Shown: piece after piece, positions 35,085 to 44,840 of the stretch
Layout: each line of letters opens with the position of its first letter
Position numbering within the stretch: the stretch's first letter is position 1
Assembly: GCA_016215705.1 (NCBI GenBank)
Contig: JACRIR010000135.1
Coordinates: 1-64,000 of the forward strand
DNA from: Candidatus Poribacteria bacterium
Lineage (GTDB): Bacteria > Abyssobacteria > SURF-5
Reading direction: 5' to 3'
DNA: 64,000 bases
Made by a program: the position numbers and the translations under genes
The notes under the pieces: model-generated
Seen by the model: the letters and a program-made list of their open reading frames with translations, nothing else
What the model was told of the DNA's origin: nothing
Database searches by the model: none

Positions 35085-37076
35085 CTATGGTGTTTCCTTG
35101 AGCGAACTGCGTTTCACGCTATAGACCCCGTCAACTTTCCGGATGGCAATGATGATGTTGTTGAGTTCGCTTTGGCCGGTCACATCAATCGTGAAATCGC
35201 AGATGCCCGTACCGTCCTTGCGCCCATAAGCATTGGCCGTTTGGAGATTCACATTGAGCTCACGTATCGAGGCAAGTATATCGGCGAGAAGGTTGGGCCT
35301 ATCCGTGGCCTTGACCCGGATGCCGGCCGGATATGTCGCATGCGTCTTGTCGTCCCAGTTCACGTTCAGCATACGCGCCGGGTCGTCATTCGGCACGTTC
35401 GGACAGGCTTCACGATGGATCGACAGTCCGCGCGAACGCGTGATATATCCCCTAATCTTGTCGCCGGGCAAGGGATTACAGCATTTCGCATATCGCACCA
35501 TCATGTTGCTTATGCCGGCAACGCCTACACCGGGAGCCTCCTTCGCCGGCGCCTGCCGCGGCAATTCCGTCGGCGGCTGCGGCTCAGGCTGTTTCTGAAC
35601 GCGAGGTTTCTCTTCCTTCTCGGCTGCGTGCCTAAGCTCGTCCTCCTGCACCTTCAGCCAGTGGCGTATCTTGCTGCGCGCGCGAGAGGTTTGCACGAAG
35701 TCGAGCCAGTCGCGTCTGGGAGTCTGCTTCTTCGATGTTACTATCTCGACAACGTCGCCCTGTTTCAGGCGGTATCTCAAGGGGACCATTCGTCCGTTCA
35801 CCTTGGCGCCCCGGCACTGGTTTCCGATGTCGCTGTGGATGGCGTATGCAAAATCGACTGCGGTCGAGCCTGCCGGAAGCTCGATTACCCTTCCCTTGGG
35901 CGTGAATGCATAAACCTCTCCCGAAAAAAGGTCCAATCTCAGGCTCTGCATGAATTCCTTCGGGTCCTTGAGGTCTTGCAGCCACTCGAGTAACTGCCGC
36001 AGCCAGACAAGCTTCTCATCGAATCGCTCCTTGGGTTCATCGCCTGTCTCTTTGTAAATCCAGTGAGCGGCAATCCCGTTCTCGGCGGTCCGATGCATTT
36101 CGCCCGTCCGTATCTGAACCTCGATGCGCTCGCCGAGCTTGCCGAGAACCGTTGTATGGAGCGATTGATACATGTTCATCTTGGGCATTGCGATATAGTC
36201 TTTGAATCTCCCCGGGACCGGCGTCCACAATGTATGCACGATTCCGAGAGCAGCATAGCAGTCGCGCAGACTGTCTGTGATTACCCGGAGCGCCCTCAAG
36301 TCGAACAACTCGTCGAAACTTTTGCGCTGATCCGCCATCTTGCGATAAATGCTGTAGAAATGTTTGGGCCTGCCCGTAACCTCGGCCTTTATGCCGGCCT
36401 TCTTGAGCTCGGTTTGGAGCAGAGCGCAAAAAGTCTGAATCTCCTTCTCGCGCTGCGCCTTCTTCTCTGCAACCCGCTCCACAAGATCGTAATATACCTT
36501 CGAGTTGAGAAAATGAAGAGAAAGGTCTTCGAGCTCCGACCGGATTTTCGCGATTCCCAGCCTGTGGGCGAGGGGAGCGTATATTTGGAGAGTCTCAGTG
36601 GAGATCGATTGAATCTTCTCGGGAGGCAGGTACTTCAAGGTCTGCATGTTGTGAAGTCTGTCGGCCAATTTGATCAGAATCACGCGGATATCCTTGGCCA
36701 TCGCGATGAGCATCTTCCGGATATTCTCCGCTTGATGTTCTTCGCTACTATGGTATTTGACGCGGCCTATCTGGGTGACGCCTTCAACAAGGGTAGCGAC
36801 TTCTTCGCCAAATCGCTCCGCCAGTTCCGCTTTCGTATGATGGGTGTCTTCGATAACGTCGTGGAGCAGACCTGCCGCAATGGTGGTCGTATCGAGATGG
36901 AGTTCCGCAAGTAATTGGGCTACTTTTATGCAGTGCGTCAGGAATGGATCGCCCGAAAGGCGCATCTGGCCCGAGTGAGCCTGTTCAGCGTACGCAAATG
37001 CCTGCTCGACGAGCTTCAGGTCACCCTTCCGGTTGTAGCTTCTTATCTCTTTCAGAAGAGCCGCAAGTTCATTCAT
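35085..37076 (-). CDS. rel: Bifunctional (p)ppGpp synthetase/hydrolase, Rel/SpoT family
   Basis: 663 residues. The HD hydrolase domain shows LLHDVIEDT near residue 70 and LADRLHNMQTL near 138. The synthetase domain shows GRPKHFYSIYRKM and DLRALRVI (about 235-270). A TGS domain (VYAFTPKGRVIELPAGSTAVDFAYAIH) and a C-terminal ACT domain follow, the latter ending VDGVYSVKR. Both HD and synthetase motifs look intact, so it should make and degrade the stringent-response alarmone. A TATAAT box at 37101-37106 without a good -35 lies upstream on this strand. Confidence 0.95.
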   Translation of the reverse strand: MNELAALLKEIRSYNRKGDLKLVEQAFAYAEQAHSGQMRLSGDPFLTHCIKVAQLLAELHLDTTTIAAGLLHDVIEDTHHTKAELAERFGEEVATLVEGVTQIGRVKYHSSEEHQAENIRKMLIAMAKDIRVILIKLADRLHNMQTLKYLPPEKIQSISTETLQIYAPLAHRLGIAKIRSELEDLSLHFLNSKVYYDLVERVAEKKAQREKEIQTFCALLQTELKKAGIKAEVTGRPKHFYSIYRKMADQRKSFDELFDLRALRVITDSLRDCYAALGIVHTLWTPVPGRFKDYIAMPKMNMYQSLHTTVLGKLGERIEVQIRTGEMHRTAENGIAAHWIYKETGDEPKERFDEKLVWLRQLLEWLQDLKDPKEFMQSLRLDLFSGEVYAFTPKGRVIELPAGSTAVDFAYAIHSDIGNQCRGAKVNGRMVPLRYRLKQGDVVEIVTSKKQTPRRDWLDFVQTSRARSKIRHWLKVQEDELRHAAEKEEKPRVQKQPEPQPPTELPRQAPAKEAPGVGVAGISNMMVRYAKCCNPLPGDKIRGYITRSRGLSIHREACPNVPNDDPARMLNVNWDDKTHATYPAGIRVKATDRPNLLADILASIRELNVNLQTANAYGRKDGTGICDFTIDVTGQSELNNIIIAIRKVDGVYSVKRSSLKETP

Positions 37077-37347
37077 AGCAAGGCGTTATATGTGTCCTAT
37101 ATTATAAGATTTACAGCCTTTTGGGCAGTCGATGGTTCCTCAGAGTAAGGGCGATTCGCGAACCGCCCAAGACTCCATGAAACCCAAAATTATCATACAC
37201 CTTTGGGTGAGGAGTGTCAAAAAGAAGGCGAAAGGCGATAGTCGGCTTACTGCATACAGTTCGTGGTTTACAGTTGCCGATTAGTCAGTCTTGAAGATTG
37301 TGAGAGGTTAGTAAGACAACCCGGACTGCGGGCCTTGAAACCGTCGA

Positions 37348-39042
37348 CTAACCATTCTGTCGTATGTCGCGCAAGGACAGTTGAATGGATGTTGTTCCTT
37401 TATACGTGTTGAGTTGGGGAGTGTACGTGATATCCAGCGAAGCGCAGTTGGATACCATGTCCGCATATTGCCCCATCTTGAATCCTATGACCGGAAGCAT
37501 TTTGTCCGCTTGCCGGACGGCGAATTTCAGGTGGTCGCCCCGGAGGACGCGAACCGTTCCGACCGGTTTGACGCCGAGCGAAGCAAATATGGGAGTCGGG
37601 TTGGCATTCCCGTGCGGGGCGAGCATCTCGAGCTGCTCAAGGAATTCGCCGGTGATCTGAGAGAGGGCCATATCCGCATCGATCCTTACCACAGGCCGCA
37701 GATCATCCTGAATTAGTTGCTCTCTGCATATCTGCTCGAATGCAGCCCGGCACGCATCCACCTTCGAGCATTCAATTGTGAGGCCGGCGGCGTATTTGTG
37801 ACCGCCAAAACTCACCAGATGCTCCTGGCATCTCCTCAGCGCCTCATATATGTGAAACTTATGGATGCTTCTGGCGGAGCCCTTGCCGGTCTGTTCGCCC
37901 ATTGCCACAAGTATTGCGGGTCTATGGTATATCTCTACAAGCTTTGAGGCGACAATCCCGATGACGCCCGGATGCCACCGGCAGTCGTGCAGCATAATAG
38001 AGAAATCGCGTTCCGGGTCGAACTCGCTCTCTATTTTGGAGAGCGCCTGGTTCAGTATCTCGTCTTCGATTGTCTGGCGGTTCCGGTTCTCTTCGTCCAG
38101 CTTTCTCGCGATTCTTTGAGCGAGCGCCTGTGAAGTCGTCAGCAGGAGTTGCACGCCCAGTTGGCCGCATCCCAGTCGGCCCGCCGCGTTCAGTCTCGGC
38201 GCAAGCTGAAACGCAACATTTCCTGAATTCACCTGGCGGCCTTCGAGGCCGGAAACCTTACAAAGCTCAGGGAGACCGGGCAAGGGGTTCTGGTTTTCGT
38301 TTACCATTTTCAGGCCGGCCCTCGCCAGGATTCGGTTCTCATCAACAAGGGGAACGATATCAGCTATTGTCCCCAGCGAGGCAAAATCGAGCCTGTCAGG
38401 CAGTCTCCCGAGCAATGCCGTCGCCAGTTTGAAGGCGACTCCCGCCCCCGAAAGGTCGCGAAACGGATATGTGGAATCGCTTCTTTTCGGATTCAGCACT
38501 GCGAGCGCAGCCGGCAACTGGCCTTCGGGCTCGTGGTGGTCGCACACGATCACGTCGATACCATGACTCGAGGCAAGCCTGATTTCTTCATGGCTCGATA
38601 CGCCGTTATCGACCGTTATGATGAGAGTAACCTTTTCGTCGCGCGCTCTGCACACCCGTTCTTTGTTCAAGCCGTAGCCTTCGACGAGACGGTTCGGGAT
38701 GTAGTAATAAGGCTGGCAACCCAAAGCATGAAGCTCATGCACAAGCAGCGCCGTGCCTGAAATGCCGTCCACGTCATAGTCTCCAAACACCAGTATTTTC
38801 TCGTGGTCATTGACGGCTTGCTTGAGCCTGTATACGGCGGTGTCCATGTCCCTCAACAGAAAAGGATCGTGCAGCCTCTCGAGGACGGGGTTCCAGAAGG
38901 CGAGCGCTTGCTCGACGGTCTCTAGCCCGCGATTCAACAGCAACTGCCCGATGACAGGTGAACAGCCGACCCCCTGCGAGATATGCGTGACAAGCTGGGG
39001 ATCAGATTCACAGAATACCCACTTCTTCTCATCTAAATCCAC
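37348..39042 (-). CDS. recJ: Single-stranded-DNA-specific exonuclease RecJ
   Basis: 564 residues. DHH-phosphoesterase motifs: VFGDYDVDGISGTALL (motif I), VDNGVSSHEEI (II) and CDHHEP (III), then the DHHA1 domain (GSARSIHKFHIYEALRRC, SFGGHKYAAGLTIE) and an OB-like C-terminus. RecJ processes 5' ends in recombination and repair. The GTG start at 39042 is preferred because AGAAGGAAG sits at the right distance; a longer TTG-started frame would begin inside ispH. Confidence 0.94.
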   Translation of the reverse strand: MDLDEKKWVFCESDPQLVTHISQGVGCSPVIGQLLLNRGLETVEQALAFWNPVLERLHDPFLLRDMDTAVYRLKQAVNDHEKILVFGDYDVDGISGTALLVHELHALGCQPYYYIPNRLVEGYGLNKERVCRARDEKVTLIITVDNGVSSHEEIRLASSHGIDVIVCDHHEPEGQLPAALAVLNPKRSDSTYPFRDLSGAGVAFKLATALLGRLPDRLDFASLGTIADIVPLVDENRILARAGLKMVNENQNPLPGLPELCKVSGLEGRQVNSGNVAFQLAPRLNAAGRLGCGQLGVQLLLTTSQALAQRIARKLDEENRNRQTIEDEILNQALSKIESEFDPERDFSIMLHDCRWHPGVIGIVASKLVEIYHRPAILVAMGEQTGKGSARSIHKFHIYEALRRCQEHLVSFGGHKYAAGLTIECSKVDACRAAFEQICREQLIQDDLRPVVRIDADMALSQITGEFLEQLEMLAPHGNANPTPIFASLGVKPVGTVRVLRGDHLKFAVRQADKMLPVIGFKMGQYADMVSNCASLDITYTPQLNTYKGTTSIQLSLRDIRQNG

Positions 39043-39055
39043 GTGTTGCTTCCTT

Positions 39056-39901
39056 CTAGGAACCAAGCTGTTCCAAAGCGGCCCTCACTGCGTCAACATG
39101 AGACCGTGGCGTAGACGCGCCTGCCGTAATCCCGATCCGTTCCTTGCCGCGAACCATTTCCGGAACGATTTCGTCAGCCGATTCGATGTGGTACGTCGTT
39201 GCGCCGCTTGTGCGACAGAGCTCGGCGAGACGCGCCGTATTCGCGCTGTTCTTGCCGCCTACAACGAACATGACATCCACGGCGTTCGCCATCTCTACGG
39301 CGGCCGTCTGACGCGACTGGGTGGCCTTGCAGATAGTGTTATATATGCGGCACTCATATGCCACGGTCAATAAGGCTTCAACGACCTTTGCGAAGTTTTC
39401 CTGAGCCTGCGTCGTTTGGGCAAGCACACCGACCTTCGGACCAATCTCCTTGTTCTTCAACTGTTCCGCATTGCTCACGACAATCGGCTCTTTCATGCAA
39501 TAGCCCACGATTCCCTTTACTTCCGGGTGCGCCTGCTCGCCGACTATTACCACCTGATACCCGTCTTCCGAAAGTTTTTGCGCCAGTCTCTGCGCGTTTC
39601 TCACAAAGGGACAGGTTGCGTCAACGATTTCAAGTCCTTTCCTGTGAATTTCATCGAGGAGCTTCTTCTCGACTCCGTGAGAGCGTATCACTACAACGCC
39701 TTCCTCCACGTCATCGAGTGTGTTGACGGTTGCCAGCCCTTTTTTGCGGAGTTCTTCCACTACCTCGGGGTTATGGATTATCGGGCCGAGCGAATAGACT
39801 TTTTTCGTCTTTTCCGACAGGTAGTCTTTTACCATGTCGAGGGCGCGGCGAACGCCGAAGCAATAGCCGGCCTGGTCCGTCACCTGAATGGCCCTTTTCA
39901 T
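39056..39901 (-). CDS. ispH: 4-hydroxy-3-methylbut-2-enyl diphosphate reductase
   Basis: 281 residues. The three Fe-S cluster cysteines are visible as Cys14 (GYCFGVRRA), Cys97 (VDATCPFV) and Cys191 (NTICKATQSRQ), with the substrate-site sequence VVGGKNSANTARLAE. It catalyses the last MEP-pathway step to IPP and DMAPP, complementing dxs and ispA at 9-12 kb. Its start overlaps the cmk stop in an ATGA, so translation is coupled. Confidence 0.97.
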   Translation of the reverse strand: MKRAIQVTDQAGYCFGVRRALDMVKDYLSEKTKKVYSLGPIIHNPEVVEELRKKGLATVNTLDDVEEGVVVIRSHGVEKKLLDEIHRKGLEIVDATCPFVRNAQRLAQKLSEDGYQVVIVGEQAHPEVKGIVGYCMKEPIVVSNAEQLKNKEIGPKVGVLAQTTQAQENFAKVVEALLTVAYECRIYNTICKATQSRQTAAVEMANAVDVMFVVGGKNSANTARLAELCRTSGATTYHIESADEIVPEMVRGKERIGITAGASTPRSHVDAVRAALEQLGS

Positions 39902-40593
39902 TCTTTCATCGCTTCCTTGCGGATTGTGTGTACGTGTTCAACAATTACTTCAACTACTTGCTCTATGGACATCGCAGTAGTGTCAATCACGAGGGCATCC
40001 TCGACTTTTCGGAGTGGTCCCACTGCGCGTGTCATGTCCCTGCGGTCACGCGCGACCACTTCGCGCTCCAGGTCTTCCAATTCAACATTGTGGCCGGCGC
40101 GTTCAAGGTCGTTCTTTCGCCTGCGCGCTCGCTCGCGGCTCGAGGCGTCCAGATAGAATTTGAAGGGCGTGTCAGGAAAAACCACCGTTCCGATGTCGCG
40201 TCCCTCCATCGCGACACCGCGGGTGCGCCCCATTTCCTGCTGCTGTCTGACGAGCACTTCCCGAACCGCTCCGATGGTGGCGATCCTGGAGCTTGCCTCG
40301 GTCACCTCGGGCTCACGGATAAGATGAGTTATCTCCTTGCCGTCGGCGAACACCCGCGCCCCCCGGTCTGCCGGAGCGAGTTCGATCTTCATTTGTCTCG
40401 CCAGTTCCGCGACTATTCTCGCGTCCGAAATATCCGTTTTCGTCGTGAGCGCCTTCCATGCGACAGCTCGATACATGGCGCCGGAGTCAATGTATAGCAG
40501 CGAAAGCCTGCGCGCCACCAGTTTGGCCACCGTGCTTTTGCCCGCTCCGGCGGGTCCGTCAATGGCGACGACTATATGGTTTCTTTTGTCCAT
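39898..40593 (-). CDS. cmk: Cytidylate kinase
   Basis: 231 residues. P-loop DGPAGAGKSTVAK (about 12-24), YIDSGAMYRAVAWKAL nucleotide-binding region, GRDIGTVVFPD, and the lid region with RARRRKNDLERAG. Phosphorylates CMP/dCMP. It begins 2 bases after the deoB stop codon and overlaps ispH, so it is part of one operon. cmk next to ispH is a conserved arrangement in many bacteria. Confidence 0.96.
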   Translation of the reverse strand: MDKRNHIVVAIDGPAGAGKSTVAKLVARRLSLLYIDSGAMYRAVAWKALTTKTDISDARIVAELARQMKIELAPADRGARVFADGKEITHLIREPEVTEASSRIATIGAVREVLVRQQQEMGRTRGVAMEGRDIGTVVFPDTPFKFYLDASSRERARRRKNDLERAGHNVELEDLEREVVARDRRDMTRAVGPLRKVEDALVIDTTAMSIEQVVEVIVEHVHTIRKEAMKE

Positions 40594-40595
40594 TG

Positions 40596-41762
40596 TTAAA
40601 CGAGAGCCTCGAGAAAACTCTCTCCTTCTTCCAGCGGCGATAGATCGAGGAAATCAGCTATGGTTGCGCCCACGTCAGCGAAGGTCTCCCGCACTCCCAG
40701 GCTGATCCCCTCCCTGTGTCCCGATGACAGGGCGAGCAGCGGAACGTACTCACGCGAATGGTCGGTGCTCGGTGTAGTCGGATCATTGCCGTGATCGCCG
40801 GTGATGAAGAAAAGCTGATCCGAAGCCATCAGTTCCATATATAAGGGGATTGCAGCGTCAAATTCCATCAGCGCTCGAGCGTAGCCGGCTGAATCGTTGC
40901 GATGCCCGTATTTCATGTCGAAATCGACAAGGTTCGCGAATAGCAGTCCCTCGAACCGCTTCTGCATCTTCTCCGCGATGACTTTGATCCCTTCTGTATT
41001 TGATTCCACGTGTCTGCATTCCGTGAAGCCGCGCCCTGCGAAAATATTATCGATCTTGCCGACACCCTGCACTTCCATGCCTGCGTAGAGGGTTTTGTCG
41101 AGAAGTGTAGGGGACGGCGGCTCGACCGAGAAATCCTTGCGGTCAACCGTGCGAACGAAGCTACCCGGCTCGCCCGAATAGGGTCGCGCTATGACGCGGC
41201 TCACTCCGTAAGGCCCTGTAAGCATGGCGCGAGCGGTCTCGCATACGCGGTAAAGCTCATCCAGCGGAATTATGCTCACGTGGGCGGCCACTTGAAAAAC
41301 GCTATCGGCGGACGTGTACACTATAAGTTCCCCGGTCCGCAATTGACGCGGGCCAAGCTCATCGATTATCTCGGTCCCCGACGCGGTCTTGTTGCCGATT
41401 ACCTTGCGCCCCACCTTTTTCTCAAATCGTTCGATCAATTCGCCGTCGAACCCGTTTGGAAACAGCGGAAAGGGTTCTGAAAGTATGGCGCCCATCATTT
41501 CCCAATGACCGGCAGTTGTGTCTTTGCCGGGGGAGCGCTCGGCCATTTTGCCGTAGCAGGCTGCCGGATTCGGGGTGGGGGAGACGCCTGCAATCGGCAT
41601 TATGTTGCCAAGACCCATCCTCCGCATGTTGGGGAGACAGAAGCCGTCGAGCGAAGCGGCTGCGTGCGAGAGTGAATTCGAGCCTTCATCCCCATATAAA
41701 TTTGCGTCGGGCAGGGCGCCGCAGCCCACACCGTCGAGCACAATCAGAACCGCCCTGGCCAT
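40596..41762 (-). CDS. deoB: Phosphopentomutase
   Basis: 388 residues of the alkaline-phosphatase fold. Metal-binding motifs: VLIVLDGVGCGALPDA at the N-terminus, GKDTTAGHWEMMG (phosphorylated Thr), VDFDMKYGHRND, and TGDHGNDPTTPSTDHSRE at the C-terminus. Interconverts ribose- or deoxyribose-1- and 5-phosphates for nucleoside salvage. It starts 1 base after the mtnA stop codon, joining two pentose-phosphate salvage activities. Confidence 0.96.
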   Translation of the reverse strand: MARAVLIVLDGVGCGALPDANLYGDEGSNSLSHAAASLDGFCLPNMRRMGLGNIMPIAGVSPTPNPAACYGKMAERSPGKDTTAGHWEMMGAILSEPFPLFPNGFDGELIERFEKKVGRKVIGNKTASGTEIIDELGPRQLRTGELIVYTSADSVFQVAAHVSIIPLDELYRVCETARAMLTGPYGVSRVIARPYSGEPGSFVRTVDRKDFSVEPPSPTLLDKTLYAGMEVQGVGKIDNIFAGRGFTECRHVESNTEGIKVIAEKMQKRFEGLLFANLVDFDMKYGHRNDSAGYARALMEFDAAIPLYMELMASDQLFFITGDHGNDPTTPSTDHSREYVPLLALSSGHREGISLGVRETFADVGATIADFLDLSPLEEGESFLEALV

Positions 41763-41763
41763 C

Positions 41764-42870
41764 TTATGCGACTCCGCGTCCCGCTTTCCCGCGGGCGGGC
41801 TTCTTGTGTCCCCTGCTTGAGCCTCCGCAAAGAGCCGCTGTGATAGCGCGCTTGTAAGGCGGGCGTATTATTCCTTTTTCCGTAATGAGCGCAGTGATGA
41901 GTCTCGCGGGCGTCACGTCGAAGGCCGGATTGTAGACATTAACGTTGCGCGGAGCGGTTCGCTTGCCCATGCCTTCGGTAACCTCGTCCGGACTACGCTG
42001 CTCGATGGGGATTTCCTCTCCACTTCGCAAGGTGAGATCAAACGTCGAACTCGGGGCTGCCACGTAAAAAGGGATGCCATGCGCTCGTGCGAGCACCGCC
42101 ACGCTGTATGTCCCTATTTTATTTGCCGCGTCGCCGTTTGCGGCGATTCGGTCAGCGCCCGTTATCACGAGGTCAACCTTGCCCTCTCGCATCACCTGGG
42201 CCGCCATGTTATCACAAATAAGTGTCACGTCGATTCCGGCCTGCATCAACTCCCACGCCGTAAGTCTCGCCCCTTGCAGTAGCGGGCGCGTTTCGTCCGC
42301 AATGACGCGCACCTTCTTCCTTTTTTCGTTTGCAACGAAGATGGCTGCCAGGGCTGTGCCTACCCCTCCCGTCGCCAGCGCGCCGGCATTACAGTGAGTG
42401 AGAACCGTGGCGCCCGAGCGAATTAGCCTGGCCCCGTGTTCGCCGATCTTTCGGCAAAGATTCCGATCCTCGTCGTGAATAAGAAGCGCCTCTTCCCGCA
42501 GGGCCGACATGATACGGTCGGGCGGCTGCCCTTTCATGTTGCGGGCCACCGAACGCATGCGCTCGAGCGCCCACTTGAGATTGACGGCTGTCGGCCGCGC
42601 GGATGCGAGATAGGAGACGGCCTCGTCAAGCTTCTTCGTGAGCGCGTCTGAAGACGTGGCTTTGTTGTTCCGCAGCGCGACGAGCACGCCGAACGCGGCT
42701 GCTATTCCGATGGCGGGCGCTCCCCGCACCTTCAGTTGCTTTATCGCATCCCATACGTCCTCAACGGTGTCACAATACACGTATGACAACTCGGCCGGAA
42801 GTCTTGTCTGGTCGATTATTTTAAGTCGTCCGTCTTCCCACGCTATTGTCTCAGGCCTTGTGTCAGGCAT
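41764..42870 (-). CDS. mtnA: S-methyl-5-thioribose-1-phosphate isomerase (or ribose-1-phosphate-type isomerase)
   Basis: 368 residues of the eIF2B-like family. The catalytic Cys lies in THCNAGALATGGVGTA and the catalytic Asp in DLVITGADRIAANGDAANKIGTY. VRGAPAIGIAAAFGV is the N-terminal substrate-site motif. It acts in methionine salvage. No other mtn genes are nearby; the tight coupling to deoB suggests a role in general pentose-1-phosphate salvage, as proposed for DHAP-shunt-type clusters. The last residues form a basic Gly/Lys/Arg tail. Confidence 0.93.
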   Translation of the reverse strand: MPDTRPETIAWEDGRLKIIDQTRLPAELSYVYCDTVEDVWDAIKQLKVRGAPAIGIAAAFGVLVALRNNKATSSDALTKKLDEAVSYLASARPTAVNLKWALERMRSVARNMKGQPPDRIMSALREEALLIHDEDRNLCRKIGEHGARLIRSGATVLTHCNAGALATGGVGTALAAIFVANEKRKKVRVIADETRPLLQGARLTAWELMQAGIDVTLICDNMAAQVMREGKVDLVITGADRIAANGDAANKIGTYSVAVLARAHGIPFYVAAPSSTFDLTLRSGEEIPIEQRSPDEVTEGMGKRTAPRNVNVYNPAFDVTPARLITALITEKGIIRPPYKRAITAALCGGSSRGHKKPARGKAGRGVA

Positions 42871-42924
42871 TGATGGATCTCCTCATTCTCAGTCAGTCGC
42901 AGAGACTGGCATTATTTTATTCAT

Positions 42925-43022
42925 TGGACAAATCCCCCCTCCCCCTTTATTAAGGGGAGAAAGCGGAGGCCCTTTTATAAAGGCGGAAAGAAGACCTTTG
43001 ATGAAAGGGGATGGGGGAGTTC
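42925..43022. repeat. C-run/G-run dispersed repeat
   Basis: Contains aaatccccccct, ccccctttattaagggg and a further aaaggggatgggggag run. Same family as at 6-98, 46.03 and 63.91 kb. It lies between ilvD-like and mtnA and can fold into imperfect hairpins. Confidence 0.65.
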
Positions 43023-43034
43023 TCTTCATAGGTT

Positions 43035-44771
43035 CTACCGCATATAACCGCCGAGATTCGCAGGCGCGCAATTCTCCGTATATAAAGCAAGCAATCCGGT
43101 TCGTGCAGGCGGCCTGTGTTCGGGCAGGTTCTGCAAGCGGTCCTTCAGAATCCTATCGATTTCAGCCTCCGATTCTTCTTCACCGTCTGCGCCCACGAGA
43201 TCAAGCCGTCCGTTCTCGACGTCGATCAGAATGAGATCGTCATCCTCAATCGCTGCGATGGGACCGCCGTCCGCAGCTTCGGGGCACACATGGCCTACGC
43301 ACGGGCCCTTCGAGCCGCCTGAGAATCTGCCGTCCGTTATGAGCGCCACGCTCCTGCTGAGGATTCTGTCCGATGCTATTGCCTCTGTCACATAGTATTG
43401 CTCCGGCATGCCGTTGCACCGGGGGCCTTGATAGCGTATGACGAGGGCATCCCCCGGGCGTATTTTCTTCTCATAAATGGCTTCCAGGGCGTCCGCCGGA
43501 TTATCATACACACGGGCCTTGCCCGTAAAATGCATCATCTCTTTCTCGACGGCCGACCTTTTCATCACCGCGCCGTCGGGCGCAATATTTCCCCATAGGA
43601 CGGCCAGACCGCCGGTGTCTTTCAAAGGATCCGTGACCGGTCGGACGATATCGATCTTGCCGAGCGAATAATTCTCGAGGAATCGGGGCCTGTTCTGGAA
43701 GAATCCCTCCTTCTCGAGTTGCGCCAGATTCTCGCCGACTGTTTTGCCCGTGACCGTGAGCGCATCAAGATGGAGATATTCCCTGAGTTCGCGCATGATG
43801 GCGGGAACTCCGCCTGCCGCCCACACCATGCTCGCGGGATGCGAGCCCGTTGGGCGCACGTTAAGGATCACAGGCACGCGGTTGTTTATTTTGGAAACCG
43901 TCTCGAGCGAGAACTCGAGGTCGAGCTCATGCGCGATTGCGGGCAAATGCAGCAGAGCGTTCGTGGACCCACTGATGGCGGCGAGAACCACGAGCGCGTT
44001 TTCAATAGCTTCCTGCGTGAGTATCCTTTCGGCCGTAAGCCTTTTGTCAAAAAGTTTCAACACCGTATTGCCTGTGCGCCGCGCTATCCGCGCCTGCAGC
44101 ATGTATCCGGCCGGCAGGAGCGCCGAGCCCGGCAGCGCCATCCCGAGCGCCTCGGAAAGTATCTGCATCGTGTTCGCCGTGCCGAGAAACGCGCACGTGC
44201 CCGCGGTCGGACACGCATGGGTGCGATAGAATTGGTAGTCTTTTCGCGTCATTGCGCGTCGCCGGTAACGCGAATAATATGTGCCGACCATGTCGAGTGT
44301 CGTGTCGGACGGGCCTGCCTGCATCACTCCGCCCGGCATGAAAATGGCGGGTATTCTGAGCCTCGCCGCCGCTATGAGATGCGCCGGAACGCTCTTGTCA
44401 CAGCCCGAAATGAAAATGGCGCCGTCGAAGTGGCCCGCTTGCGCATGGAGCTCCGACGCCATTGCGAGCACCTCCCGTGAGGCAAGCGAGTAACTCATCG
44501 CCTCGGTGCCCTGGGCAATCCCGTCGCACATATCGGTGCAATAATGGATGGACGGGGCGCCACCCGCCTCGATGACACCGTCCCTCGCCACCCGCGCCAA
44601 ATCCGACAGGTGAACTGAGCATGGATGCGAATCGCCGCCCGAGCATTCAATGAGAGTCCACGGTTTCTCGAGGTCGGCCTTTGTCCAGCCGGTCCCGAGT
44701 CTGAGCGCGTCGGCCTCGGGCGCCTGCGCTCTTCGCTCGATGCTCAGCCTGTCTTTCTTCCGATGTGGCAT
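43035..44771 (-). CDS. IlvD/Edd-family dehydratase
   Basis: 578 residues. The Fe-S ligand cysteines are present: SGGDSHPC (near 45-52), SGCDKSVP (near 121) and ACPTAGTC (near 190). The CPTAGTCxxxGTANTM form and overall divergence from typical IlvD resemble sugar-acid dehydratases (xylonate/arabinonate type) more than valine-pathway dihydroxyacid dehydratase, but both remain possible. No other branched-chain amino-acid genes are adjacent. GGAGG ribosome site precedes the ATG; a GGGGACAC palindrome lies just upstream. Confidence 0.82.
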   Translation of the reverse strand: MPHRKKDRLSIERRAQAPEADALRLGTGWTKADLEKPWTLIECSGGDSHPCSVHLSDLARVARDGVIEAGGAPSIHYCTDMCDGIAQGTEAMSYSLASREVLAMASELHAQAGHFDGAIFISGCDKSVPAHLIAAARLRIPAIFMPGGVMQAGPSDTTLDMVGTYYSRYRRRAMTRKDYQFYRTHACPTAGTCAFLGTANTMQILSEALGMALPGSALLPAGYMLQARIARRTGNTVLKLFDKRLTAERILTQEAIENALVVLAAISGSTNALLHLPAIAHELDLEFSLETVSKINNRVPVILNVRPTGSHPASMVWAAGGVPAIMRELREYLHLDALTVTGKTVGENLAQLEKEGFFQNRPRFLENYSLGKIDIVRPVTDPLKDTGGLAVLWGNIAPDGAVMKRSAVEKEMMHFTGKARVYDNPADALEAIYEKKIRPGDALVIRYQGPRCNGMPEQYYVTEAIASDRILSRSVALITDGRFSGGSKGPCVGHVCPEAADGGPIAAIEDDDLILIDVENGRLDLVGADGEEESEAEIDRILKDRLQNLPEHRPPARTGLLALYTENCAPANLGGYMR

Positions 44772-44796
44772 AAAGCCTCCTGGCCATTGTTAACGT

Positions 44797-44835
44797 ATTA
44801 TTGGGGATATCATGCGACATGGTGTCCCCAATTAT
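44797..44835. repeat. Imperfect GGGGACAC palindrome
   Basis: TTGGGGATATCATGC and its nearly complementary right arm CATGGTGTCCCCAA around a short centre. Two mismatches on the left arm show decay relative to the perfect copies. Confidence 0.75.
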
Positions 44836-44840
44836 GATTT

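Noticed and set aside
35022-35993. Long rightward reading frame opposite rel
   Set aside because: Antisense shadow of a well-conserved Rel/SpoT gene, with Arg-rich composition.
41764-42870. eIF2B-type regulatory or ribose-1,5-bisphosphate isomerase instead of MtnA
   Set aside because: The catalytic Cys and Asp contexts fit MtnA best; the alternative is kept in the description only.
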